Assembly (NCBI RefSeq): GCF_035582795.1
Contig: NC_134372.1
Coordinates: forward strand, 39,470,316 to 39,534,315
Origin: Mycteria americana
Lineage: Eukaryota; Chordata; Aves; Ciconiiformes; Ciconiidae
Reading direction: 5' to 3'
Length of the DNA: 64,000 nt
Part shown: positions 36,781 through 47,900 of the stretch, in pieces
How the letters are laid out: each line of letters opens with the position of its first letter
Position numbering within the stretch: position 1 is the first letter of the stretch
Made by a program: the position numbers and the translations under genes
The notes under the pieces: generated by a model
What the model saw: only the letters and a program-made list of their open reading frames with translations
Databases searched by the model: none
What the model was told of the DNA's origin: nothing

Positions 36781-38756
36781 AAGGGCCAGGCGACCTCGGC
36801 CCTGCATTTCTCGGTTTCCTGCGTATTTTTAAGCAGGATAAAATCGTGAGCAATAAAAGCAAGCATATGGGATGCATTAGAAAGTAAAGCATCAGCAATT
36901 TTTTTTTCCCATTAATAAAGTTCAAAAAGCGTTATTCTCTTGAGGGAGGGTCCTTAGGATTTTTGGTTGGGTGGGGTTTTTTTTAATACAATTCTACACC
37001 CTTCAGTGCTGAGGCCACCAGCTGATGAGGCTCAAAATCACAAAGCCCTTTTGAAAATAATAGGCCATATAAATTAAGGAGAACAAAAAGTAAAGGCTCA
37101 TTTTGCTGGCTCCCAGGTTTTTTTTGTTTCAAGTGTCTGCTTGTCTTGGTTAAAATGTTTTATACCATGTAACAAGACAAGGAATGGGCCCAAAGTGCAT
37201 GGTGGTTAATAAGTAGTTATTGTGTATTATGGATTGGTTACTAAGTAGTCCTCACTTTAACCTGTACCAGTGATTTTGCAAAAACAGAGGCTAACAAGTC
37301 ACAACAGGCTTTGATATTACCAGTGCATTTTTTATTCTCCTGGCTTCTTGTATTGAAGCATTTTTCATTTAAACAAGGTGTTGCAGGTATCCTAGATGAG
37401 ATTAATGTGTTCCCAGATTATCTCAAGTGGAAGGATGTGTGATCATCTTCGTGAGTCTGAGCTTTCATTTGGTTCTTGTTTTTATTAATACAATGAAACA
37501 TAGTTTCATGTCAAATAGAAGACCAAACCAAGAAAAAAAATAGAAAGTCACCTTAAAGAAAAAGTTCAGGACATTATTGTAGCACACACATGAAAACAAT
37601 TATCTTAAGTTTGACATAAGTATTTTATTTGTCTGACAAATCTACCAAACTAAAAGAGGTCACCCACAGCAGCCCTTGCCTGCATCTCTCTGCCTTGCTC
37701 CCCTGCTTGGGTATACCAACAGTAGTTTCTGGGTCTCAAGGCACTCTTCATTCTGACCTACCAATTTTTTCATCTTTGTACCATTTATTACAGTGATAAA
37801 ACCTCATACCTTAAAAACTAACTTGACTGCTCCAGGTTTCCTGTGCTCCCGGCACGTTTAAATGCTTCTCTTCAGCTGAAAGCTATTACTTATTGCTCAC
37901 ATGTTCAGGCAGTAGTTTCATAAACTCCTATACATAGGCTGAAGTCATTTAAGAAATGTGTACATGACAGTGAAACAATTAACAGTCTGCAGAAGAAGGT
38001 GTTGCTTTCATTCCGTATTTTCTAAGCACAAGAAGGAATATTGTATGGAAGGCTTCCAAGAAACTTAATACGTTTCAGTATTACTATCCAGTACTTGACA
38101 GGACTGGATATTAAGTTGAATTGAGATCTAGATTCTGCTTTGGAGTGTTTGGTTATGCTGATGAACCAGAGTGATATATAAGTAAAGTTTAAAAAAGTAG
38201 AAATGCTACTCTTGGATATGATTTGAGGACACAAACAGTATTGCTCAGGCTTGCAGTATTTTTGCCTTCAGGAATACCTAATTAAAATGGCAAATTTCTG
38301 TGGCAACAGTGGCTTGGTTGCCATAGTACTCTATCTTGTTAATTTGCATTGAAAAAATTATAACTCAAGTTTCTTTAAATAAAACTAAGATTTGTTTTTG
38401 ACTTCCCTGTTTATAGGTGCGCTATAGTTCAGTATCAAATGTCCTCTGCCAGGAGAAAGTTGTCACCAGTATTTATAAGCAAATGAGTGTAATTCCAGGG
38501 CATTGTATTAAGGTGCAGTGACAGGTTAAAAGGTAGCTAATGCTATATTTAGATTTTTTCAAGGTATAATTTTATCTGTTGACTTGTACAGTCAGCAACT
38601 CTGATTTTCTTTGCAAATATATTTTTGTGCTCATTTCTGTGTTGCTTGTTTAGGCCGTGATCCAGCTCCATTAAAGTCAATGACAGTTTCAGCAGACTTC
38701 AATACGTTTCAGGTAAAGTGAAATGTTTATTTGACCCTAAAAGGTCAGTTTGAGAA

Positions 38757-38795
38757 GCCTGATTGCAACCTGCATGAAACAGGTTGCAATCAGGC
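38757..38795. repeat. Perfect 16-bp inverted repeat with 7-nt loop
   Basis: Left arm 'gcctgattgcaacctg' (38757-38772), loop 'catgaaa', right arm 'caggttgcaatcaggc' (38780-38795). The arms are exact reverse complements. It sits about 50 bases right of a stretch resembling an ancient interspersed repeat ('gatccagctccattaaagtc'). Confidence 0.9.
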
Positions 38796-41700
38796 CACTC
38801 AAGCACATGGCGTCTTTACTTCTGACCTTGGGGGATTACCAAAATATTAACAAATTACTTCATTTCTGCTTATGTTGCATGCCTCCCCTTGCATACAGCG
38901 ACTTGAAATAAGCTTGGGTTTACTGTTTTGTGGTCTTTTATGCCTTGATTTAATTTTAGATTCTACACTGATCTTAATATTAAGGCAAAAATGACTGTTA
39001 TTATTCATTATCTTCTATGGGGTTTGGGGTTTCCTTTGTTCCCATGGAACATTACATTTCCTTCTCCCCTTGTTTGTTTGGGCAACTGGCTGTGGCTAAT
39101 TTGGTGCAATATATACAGCTTCTGCTTCCAGAAGCTGCAAACAGATGCCCATCAGTTACTGCTGCCTTCACAGCAGGTGCTGTGATGGATTACTTTCCAC
39201 TAACTAATTGATATTCATGAAAGGTGTGGGACTCCTAGTGCTTTGTAAACATTTCTTTTTATGGGGACACATGAAGAACAGAACTGTCAAATAAGCCTGA
39301 TGTTCCTAAGAAAGCAAGTTAAAAATCAGAATAATATTTCTAATAAATAACTTTTACTTTTCCAAAAAGCCGACTAGTAACAAACACAATTTGAATCCAA
39401 AGAAAAGTAGTTTACTAGAAGTTTTCCTGAAACAGAGAGAAAGACTTAGTCTAGCGATACGCATTAGAAAATAGCCATAGATCCAAACCCTTTGGAAACT
39501 TGTGAATGACCATCATGCAAAGGAAGGTAGGTCCTTTGAATGAATTGACTCTCTGGTCCATCTGAGACAATATTGATTGAGTCGGAACTTGCCTTTGCAC
39601 AAAAAGCACAACAGTCTAGCTAACCAGCTTTTTGAAAGGAAACAAATACAACGCCAGTCCACAAAACACTTGGATACCTTTCTGCTCAGAGCCTGTAAAA
39701 ATGTCAGCTGTTTACTGTATGTATTTTGCCCTGTGATTAGTGAAATACATTTCATTTGCTGTGTATCATATTTTGAATTTTCACAAAAGGCAAATTAGTA
39801 CTTTAGATGCAGAGATCTCTTCTTATAAACAAAAAAAAAAACCAGGAATGAGACTGGGGAAAATAAATTTCCTCTAGATCTGTTAAAGCAATTGCATGTT
39901 CCTAGTTTGGTTACAGCAAATTCCAGTCTTCAATCTTCCTATATAAGCTAAAACAAATACTCAAATGCTAGGAAAGCAAACAAACTGCAAGAAATGTCAA
40001 TGAACAGAGGTAAACACAATGAACAACCATAGGAAAAATGCCATTCCAACTCTCCAACTTTTAACCTCTGCTATTACAGCCGAGGCTAAGCAGTGTGTCT
40101 ATATGTGAAGTTGCAGGGGTTAAACTGAAGATCCAGTTTAAGGTAATGTAATTGGACTGGTGCAAAGGCCTATCTGGTTGCTGTTATTGGATCTGAACTC
40201 CGCATATATAATTTTTACTGGACGTTGCTTACAAACTGGTTCAAGTTAAACCGAAATATGTGTTCAGTTAAGGTTCTGTACCACTGTAAAAGTGAGTTTA
40301 AATTTATTGGGGGCAGCTTACAAGTGCAGGAAAGTCTTCTGCCTTGGTATGAAGTGTTCATGTGTAAAAAAAGTAATTATATTCCTCTCCTCCCTCTCCT
40401 CCTTCCATCTCCTTCCCCTCCAACACATGAACAGGCTGAGTTGACTCCTGAATTGCTGCATTTAATAGTCCACTATATCAATGTGAAATGAAACAAAATG
40501 ACAGTTTGCAGTACTATGTTGCTGTTCACAACCTGGAGTGAGTGGCTGAAATTTTACTAAAACTCAAATGTAATGCAAGTAGTAATATAAGTGGAACACC
40601 AGAGGTATATATCTCTGCCTTACAGCGATGCAAATTTGGAATAGTTCTGTTAAAGTCAGTCACGTTTCATCAATATACTGTAGTTTCCTCAGGGTAAGCA
40701 AGAAAAAACTTGAGACCCCCCCCCTCTTACAGGCAGTGTAAAGCAACATGCTTTGATACTCAGTATCTTTACTAAATGGTCATTTTTGCATGCAGAAGGA
40801 ATTCAGAGAGTAAAACAGCTAATCTGAGGTATGAGATAACATCTCATTTTTTTCAGGCTTATCTCTGCTTTTTTCCTGAAACGCTCCCTTTTTTATCTGT
40901 CTTTCTGACCTTCGAACACCACCAAAAGCACCATCTGGTGACAAGGTACCTCGCAACACTTTTGCCCTGGTGTTCTCCCGGTCACGACAACCATGATCCT
41001 ATTACACGTTAAGCGAAGTCTTGCTGGAGTAGTTAGATTCAACCGCCATTTTTCCTTCAACATAGTTGATAGAAGATAAGGATACCCCATGTTCTAGAAT
41101 TTGAATGGTCTTGATGGAGGAGCTTTGCTGAGTAATGGTTGCGTGTAGAGGAAGACAGTTCAGAAAGAAAACAGAAAAAATGAAGTTTCTGCAAATTCTC
41201 AAAAAGTCCTGAAGCACAGCACAGGTATTTGGCCCTATGAATTGCCTCTGAGGGGTATATTTGTACTAGAGGTTCTAGCTAGAATACTGTTAGGAGTTCA
41301 GACAAGCAAACTGGTAATAGTGGCTTGATTCCTATGGTCTTTCAAAATGCAGCACTTCTGTAAATTGATAGTCATGTCTGTATATGCAAGCACCAAAATG
41401 TAGCTCAGATCAAAAGTGGAATTATTAAGTAATAAAAGTTTGAACTGTTATAGTTAGTATCTTCTGAGTGTCTCAAAGCTTATTATAAATATAGTACACA
41501 GTCCTGGAGTTTCATTATCCTCACCTCATGGATAACAAGACAAAATAATGTTGGGAAAAGAAATAAAGGAATTTTTGCTATAAGGCTCTCAAGTTAACTA
41601 TATTTCAACCAATATATTAACTAACAAGTCAAGAATCTGTAAAGGAATACAAATGAATATGATCCCTTGTACCCCAGAACATTATTACTAGGAAAACTTT

Positions 41701-42274
41701 GCTAAATGAGAATCGTCAAAGTTCTTCATGCCACCCCTTCTGAAAAATAACTTAGATTGGTGATTTTAAGTCTTTTGGTGGGGAACAATCAGTTTTATTG
41801 TTACTTTTGCTATGTTTTCCTGGTGGACTATATTTTCAGTTACAGGGAAAAGACAGTACTGAATCTAACTGAATACTATACCTTCATCACACCGATTACA
41901 TTGTTCATTGAGTATACAATACAATTCACTATTTCATATAATATTTGATATGTCTTCTTGTAGTTTCCTTTTATAATCTCAAAATAAATGAAGTGCATTA
42001 AATTGTAGAATGTAGTTTATAGCTTTAAAACCATACAAAAATTAAATATTTGTGCCTTTTTTATTGGATGACCAGCATTTCAAGAAACAAAGAATATAAA
42101 AAGCTTCCTTTTATATTTTGCTTCACCATGGTAAAAAAGATCATGTTCTTTAACCCAACTACTGAAAAAAACCCTGTAAATAAGATAAAATTTATTTCTG
42201 AAGGAAGGTATAGTTCAGTTTCTCCCAGAAACTGAACACCTTGAGGGATTCAGCATTTAAAGCTCTTCACAGTA

Positions 42275-42395
42275 ACTAAGCTTTTACAATAACCTTGTGA
42301 GCAAAACATTATCCTTCTGTTGTGCATGAGTAAATCACCCTTAAAGAAGCTTAAGTACCATGTTCATGGTCACAGAATGGACACATTCTGTGAAT
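42275..42395 (-). repeat. MIR-like SINE fossil, minus orientation
   Basis: 'aataaccttgtgagcaaaac', 'attatccttctgt', 'cttaaagaagcttaagtacc' and 'catggtcacagaatgg' follow the order of the reverse complement of the MIR core ('...ctcacaacaaccctatgagg...attatccccattttacag...gaggttaagtaacttgcc...aaggtcacacag'). The copy is highly diverged. It contains a small perfect 10-bp hairpin (42370-42393). Confidence 0.45.
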
Positions 42396-43344
42396 AAATA
42401 AGATTATTTTATTAGACTGAGTAGTTGTAGCAGGGGAAAAACTGGACAAAGATTTGGTATACAAGCCATCTTTACCTTTTGTGAGAGACTGAGTGAGCAG
42501 AAACCTACTTATATGCCTAGAATGAGAGAAAACATTGAAAATATTGATCAGTGGCCTGCTCTGTGAAAGTGTATACTAATATTAATGCAGCAGTACTGTG
42601 GTAGCTGGATTAAGCTATACATGGTAAGTAATATTAGTTAAATTTTATTCAGGAAAGTATTTTAATTCACCCCTAAAATTTTATTTGCGCTATCGATTAT
42701 GTAGGGTCTTTTGAAAGACTTTTTTAAAATGGGTCTCTTCATGTAGTTTTTAATTTTAACTAAGATTCATATCAACAATTTAACTCTGACCAGGCAAGAG
42801 GTCATTCAAGATCCACAAAATGTGTCAGAATTGGAGTGAAAGGATTAAGCTGAAGTAGAAATCTTTAGTCCCAAAAGATGGGAAGAATAGTTTTTAAAAC
42901 AGAGGTAAGCTTTCTAGAACTTTAAAAAAAAGCCCAGAAACTTGGGAGGGATAACCCTTATCTGTACTTACACTATTCTACTATAGCATAATGGTTTCTA
43001 GGAAACTGAAGGTAAACAATCAAATCATTCCTTGATCCAAAATAGATGCATCAGTTGAAGATATCAAACAGCATTTCTGTTAATGAAAGTCCAAGAAACA
43101 CAGTGCTGGAAGTAGGGAGAGGTAGGTCTGTTCAAATAAAGGACAAAGATACACACTTTATTTTAAAGTCTCATTTATCTCATTTGTTAAAGAAATTAAG
43201 ATACATTAAATAGATTTGCTGCAATACCAGTTTGCATTACTAGCAAAGTTACATTCATAATAGCTAAAAACATTGCATTTTGTAATGATTTTCTGTTTCC
43301 TTTAGCATCTGCTGTATAAGAATCTCACATCTAAAACAATGCTG

Positions 43345-43475
43345 AATTAGCCCTCAACATCCCTGTGAGGTAGGTCAGTGTTACCCTCATTTTATATAAG
43401 AGGAAACTGAGGAATGGAAAGTTTTAGGTCAGTGTACCAGGAAAACTGTAGAAGAGTTCTGTCCAGAATTCTAGT
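43345..43475 (-). repeat. MIR-like SINE fossil, minus orientation
   Basis: 'ccctgtgaggtaggtcagtg', 'ccctcattttatataagagg' and 'aaactgaggaatgg' match the reverse complement of MIR/CORE-SINE elements ('...ccctatgaggtaggta...ccccattttacagatgagg...aaactgaggc'). This is the clearest of the three MIR-like traces in the window. The ends are approximate. Confidence 0.55.
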
Positions 43476-43524
43476 CTTCCATTCCTTGTACTGTGCTTCA
43501 CATCTACTGTCTTTCTCCCTTTCT

Positions 43525-43564
43525 GAAAAAGGAGAACAGCTGACAGCAACTGTTCTCCTTTTTC
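43525..43564. repeat. Perfect 15-bp inverted repeat with 10-nt loop
   Basis: Left arm 'gaaaaaggagaacag' (43525-43539), loop 'ctgacagcaa', right arm 'ctgttctcctttttc' (43550-43564). The arms are exact reverse complements. It lies downstream of the MIR-like fossil. No associated gene. Confidence 0.9.
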
Positions 43565-44548
43565 CCCCTGCTTTCCTTTATATTGTACATCTTTGATTTC
43601 TGCATCTAAGCTGATGAAAATTGATAAATATCAGCAATTTCTATCTATCTGAACTGTACAGATGAAGTAGAACATTTGAAGCCCAGAATTAAAGTAACTG
43701 AAAATAGACTCTGGGTAGTTACAGATAACATCGCTGTATTCAGTACCAGAGACACAAGTCTGAGTTCTGTCACTAAGCTGCAGAAGCCGTAATACTAACC
43801 CATGTCTTTTCTAAAGCAACTTTCTTTTGAAGAGGAAAAAGCACTCAGGACTGATAAAACCTCATATCTGCAGGAAGTATCCCTGACAGACTGCCATAGT
43901 GAAGGGATGATTTGTGCAGCAATGCACTTTCAGTGCAGTCAAGGTCTACCCATGTTAGGTGCCTAAAGTGAACAAAATACCTACTTTTCTTTAGGGCAGA
44001 CAAGGAAGGAGGTCATATTACATAGAAATCACTTAACTGAGGTAGAATTTGAACAATTGAGAACCACAAAACACATACCTGAATTGCTATCAATGTTCTT
44101 TTCAAGAAAATTGACAAGGGCATTATAGTTATATATGCTGCATGGGCTAGAACAGATGTCTGAACAACTGTGCCATAAAATGCCCTGCTTTTAAACACAG
44201 TATTTACATTGTTATTTTAAATTAGTTATATATTTTAAAGTTACTGTTCCAAGATGCTATTATATATGTAGTTTTTATACCAGTGCCTACTTGAGGTGAG
44301 TAAAGAACTTTTTTCTAGTGCTACTCATGTGCCCTGTGTGTCAGACAGCAAGAATACAGTGAAAGCAATCTTTAAATCAGACAGAGCTCAGCAAATGCCA
44401 ACAAGAGATCAGTAAGCAAATTTTAAGTCCAATTTGTCCAAAATTCTTGACTACTGTTTCACCATGTATTAAATGAGACAATTAGAAGTTGTGGCCATCA
44501 GTACTTGTAGATCAATATAAAATAGGAAATTATGTAGTAAGTGGGATT

Positions 44549-44554
44549 TTTATT
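44549..44554 (-). terminator. CA7: Candidate polyadenylation signal for CA7
   Basis: 'tttatt' reads AATAAA on the minus strand, 267 bases past the CA7 stop. It is the nearest canonical hexamer that I saw. Its use is an inference from position only. Confidence 0.35.
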
Positions 44555-44820
44555 TCATCTTAGTTTTTAGAGTTTCAGGTCTAGCTAGTTCACTCAACTA
44601 TCCCTTATATTGAAAAGGACTAGTTAAAAAGATTCCGTTTCTCAAAAGAATGAGCAATTCAAATAAAATATATAAGCAGAAGATTGTCCCCCTCCAAGTA
44701 GAATGTTCATGGAAATGAACATCTTGGGTGTTCCATGAGTGATCTGAAGATGAGAGTTTCTGTTTATAGTATCTCAGATGTGGAAGCTCTTGGATATCTC
44801 AGGGCTGTTATTGGTTTTCC

Positions 44821-44943
44821 TCAGGCCTTGAAGGAAGCTCGAACTACTCTCCCCTTAAGAGGCTGAGGGGGGCGAAAATTATTCACCATTTGGATCCTCT
44901 GGTCTTCCTCACTGGTGAAGAGAAGCATGCGGAATTTCTCCAG
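44821..44943 (-). CDS. CA7: CA7 coding exon 7 (last, with stop)
   Basis: It encodes 40 residues from [13 protein letters not shown] to VVRASFKA and a TGA stop. The acceptor AG is at 44945-44944. Confidence 0.95.
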   Translation of the reverse strand: MEKFRMLLFTSEEDQRIQMVNNFRPPQPLKGRVVRASFKA

Positions 44944-47900
44944 CTGTAAATTCAGGTGAAAGTTTACTCCTTAAGAGGGCAATCAATATCAATGTTTTTA
45001 AAAAAGGACCAGAGGAAAGTATCACTACATTCTAATCTGTTAATAGACCAGGTTCAAGCAAAGATCCTAGAGAGTATCAACAGAAAAAAAGAAGCCCTGA
45101 TTATTAAACAGGCTGACTATTCACAGGCTAATGGTCTTAACTTAGCCCCATTGCAAATCAAAACAGTCACTGCTTGTTTATCCAGTGTTGAATCCTACAA
45201 GAACTGGGAAGGTATCAAAAGTTTACCTGTTTCTCAGAAATCCTGATGGGTTCCTTCAGCACTATCCATGTTACACTCTCATTAAGGGGTGGTGTTGTCA
45301 AAGAACCAAGGTATGTCCAATAATCTAAACTCAAAGGCAGGAGACATTTGGGGTTGAAGCTTCTAAATTGAGCTTTTGTTCCCTGGAAAAAAAAATTGAT
45401 ACTTGAAATTTATCTTTTTATTTTTAAGTGCAGGCTAAAGAACTCTTCTTGAAAGAGGAAAAAAATGCTGATGTAATATAAAAAAGTAGGGGAAAGGAAA
45501 AGTCTATCAAGGTTTGGCTGCCTTATAACAACTATTATCCAAGAGTAGCATGGCAAGTGTGATGCCTGTTGCTTGGCTTACTGGACTTTGAGTTCTTGTC
45601 CCATTGCCTCTACCAAAATTCACCTCTTGTCACAAAAGGTCTAAAAATAATGCAGGAAGTGTATTCTGTATATAGTGTGCAGTGTGAACTATAGATGCCA
45701 TGCAGAACTCCTTGTCTCATTACTTGCTATTTTCTATGCTTCCCATCTATTTCAGTAGAAAATTTGAAACTGTGGAAAACTTGGCCCCAAACAGTCGTTG
45801 TCTGCTAGGACAAATATTGGCTTTAAAAAAATCAAATGTTCAAGTCTAAAATTAGAGGAAGGTGGATCAACAAAAAGACCAGTAGAAATAGGAGGTGCTG
45901 CCTAAAGTAGTGATTGCCTGAACTACCACAGTCTAGGGCAAGATTTTTCAGCCTGTAGGAGTATCTGAAAGGTACTTAGTCACTCAGAAAGCACTGTCCA
46001 ATTGTCTGTAAAATTGCTCTTAAGGAACAGAATGAGCAGCTTATCCCCAGTGGCAAACCTGCAGACCTTTCATCACTACAACTGAGGGATAACTATTTCT
46101 TCCCTGCAAGTGGAAGAAATCACTTGAACAAAGTATCATTTAGTGTGTCTGCAGGCTACATATTGCTGTGTAACTGCCTTCCTTTCCTGTCTTTCACAAG
46201 CATATACAGAGGAGCTAGAAATAATATGCCCACTTAAGTATTAGATGTAGTTTATTTTGACGATTAGAACTTATGCATGTTATAGAATGCATTAACCTCA
46301 TGTAAATCCAGAAGGGATAACATTTGTAGTGGTCTAATCAGTGCACACTTAACGTGCAGCAGTTACCAATCTTCAAAGGTCTCCAATACATCTAGTTAAA
46401 GACCACCTTCAGGTATCACTAAGAATGGACTAGCTCAGGACCTCATTAAGATTGTCCCCTCACAGAGCTTTGCAGCAGAAGATAGACAGCCAGCTTTGAC
46501 TTGTTCAAGGCTAGGCTCAATGGAAAAGGATTATGTTGCTGACTGTAAGAGCTGAACCTGAAGGGTCATGGAGCTTTTGATTTTAGATACTCTGGGAAAG
46601 GTAGAACCTCTGAATAGCCAGTGGGTCAGCATAGCCTTGGGAGGCACCTGAGATTAGGCAAATAAACTGTACTTTAGAGGGGAAGAGAATACAACTATAG
46701 TGATGTTCTAATGATGGGAGGATTTGTGGTGGGCGATTTTCCATTTGTCTCCAACATGTACATGAGCTTGATTTTTAAAGGATATCCCAGAAACAATTAA
46801 ATTTAAAGAGCTTAAAACTTACTTTAAATTTTACCATGTACAAAGCATCTGTGAGTCTGTTCATATTGGCATGTTCTTTCCCAATCTAAAATAATGGAAT
46901 AGACAGGTTAAATAAGAATGACTAATTATGCTTTGAATAGGTGTTGTTTTCTTATCTGAATCTCAACATTCCTAAAGTTTAACAGCAATTTGCAGTGAGT
47001 TACTGCTTCCAATAAGTCATCTGTTTTCCTTAAGCGCTTCTTAAATATGTGGCTTGGTTCTCAAACACTTGACAGCATAATGCTTTTCATCATGTAAACA
47101 TGCTATTTTTGTGCTCCTTACCTCCAAGAAAACACCAACTACTGCCAAGCCATCTGGGGCTGCTGCTGCTTCTCCAAATGTTGCATATTTTCTGGCATTC
47201 CAATGAACTAAGTGGAGCTTTAAAGAAAAATAAGAAATAAGAATTAAACAAATTAGTGACAGAAGCTGTGAACATAGGTTGTCTCATGTTAACAGGCACT
47301 AATGGTCATTCATAACAGAATGTAGGTTTTGCTCCAAAGGCATCTTTGGAAAGATGAGCAAGTTCAATCTTTTGGACCAGTCCATAAGCATGGACAAACA
47401 CTAAATGAAGTTTCTATATACCAACCTTAATTTGAAACAAATCAGGCATTAACCTGTGACCCAACTTCCCTGGTATGGGCCTTCATCCAATGAAGCACTA
47501 TGCTCCAGTACTCACTGGTAGACTCCAGGGTGCTATGCTACAGTAGTATTTGGGATAGATTGTGCTGGGAAAGGCCTGTGCCCTGTCCTAGCTTCGCAGA
47601 ACTCTTGAGAAGCCTCAGATGAAGCCATTTCAAGCTATGGATAGCACCTGCATGGTCATTTCACAGGTTGGGGTCATCAGCTGAAGCCTAAGCTAACTGT
47701 GCCAGGTAGCAGAGCTATACATGGCTTCTCAGCATCATGTTTGTCAGTATATCCTTCCCATCTGGATAACTAAAAGGATACAATCAATTGTGTGCAGCTG
47801 GCTAAACTACACAGCAAAGGACTGTTAGAGGTGCTGTGTGAGCACAGGAGCTAAACTGTGGGGCTAGCTCTGTCCTGTTGACTAGGATAAGATGACTGAG

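Larger units (their letters stand above)
36781..44548. other. Intergenic DNA between the PDP2 promoter and the CA7 3' end
   Basis: No gene identified. It contains a perfect 16-bp hairpin (38.76 kb) beside an old repeat-like stretch, a CTCF-like site (40.93 kb), two reverse-orientation MIR-like fossils (42.3 and 43.4 kb) and a second perfect hairpin (43.53 kb). Short open frames here have no recognisable similarity. Confidence 0.55.
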
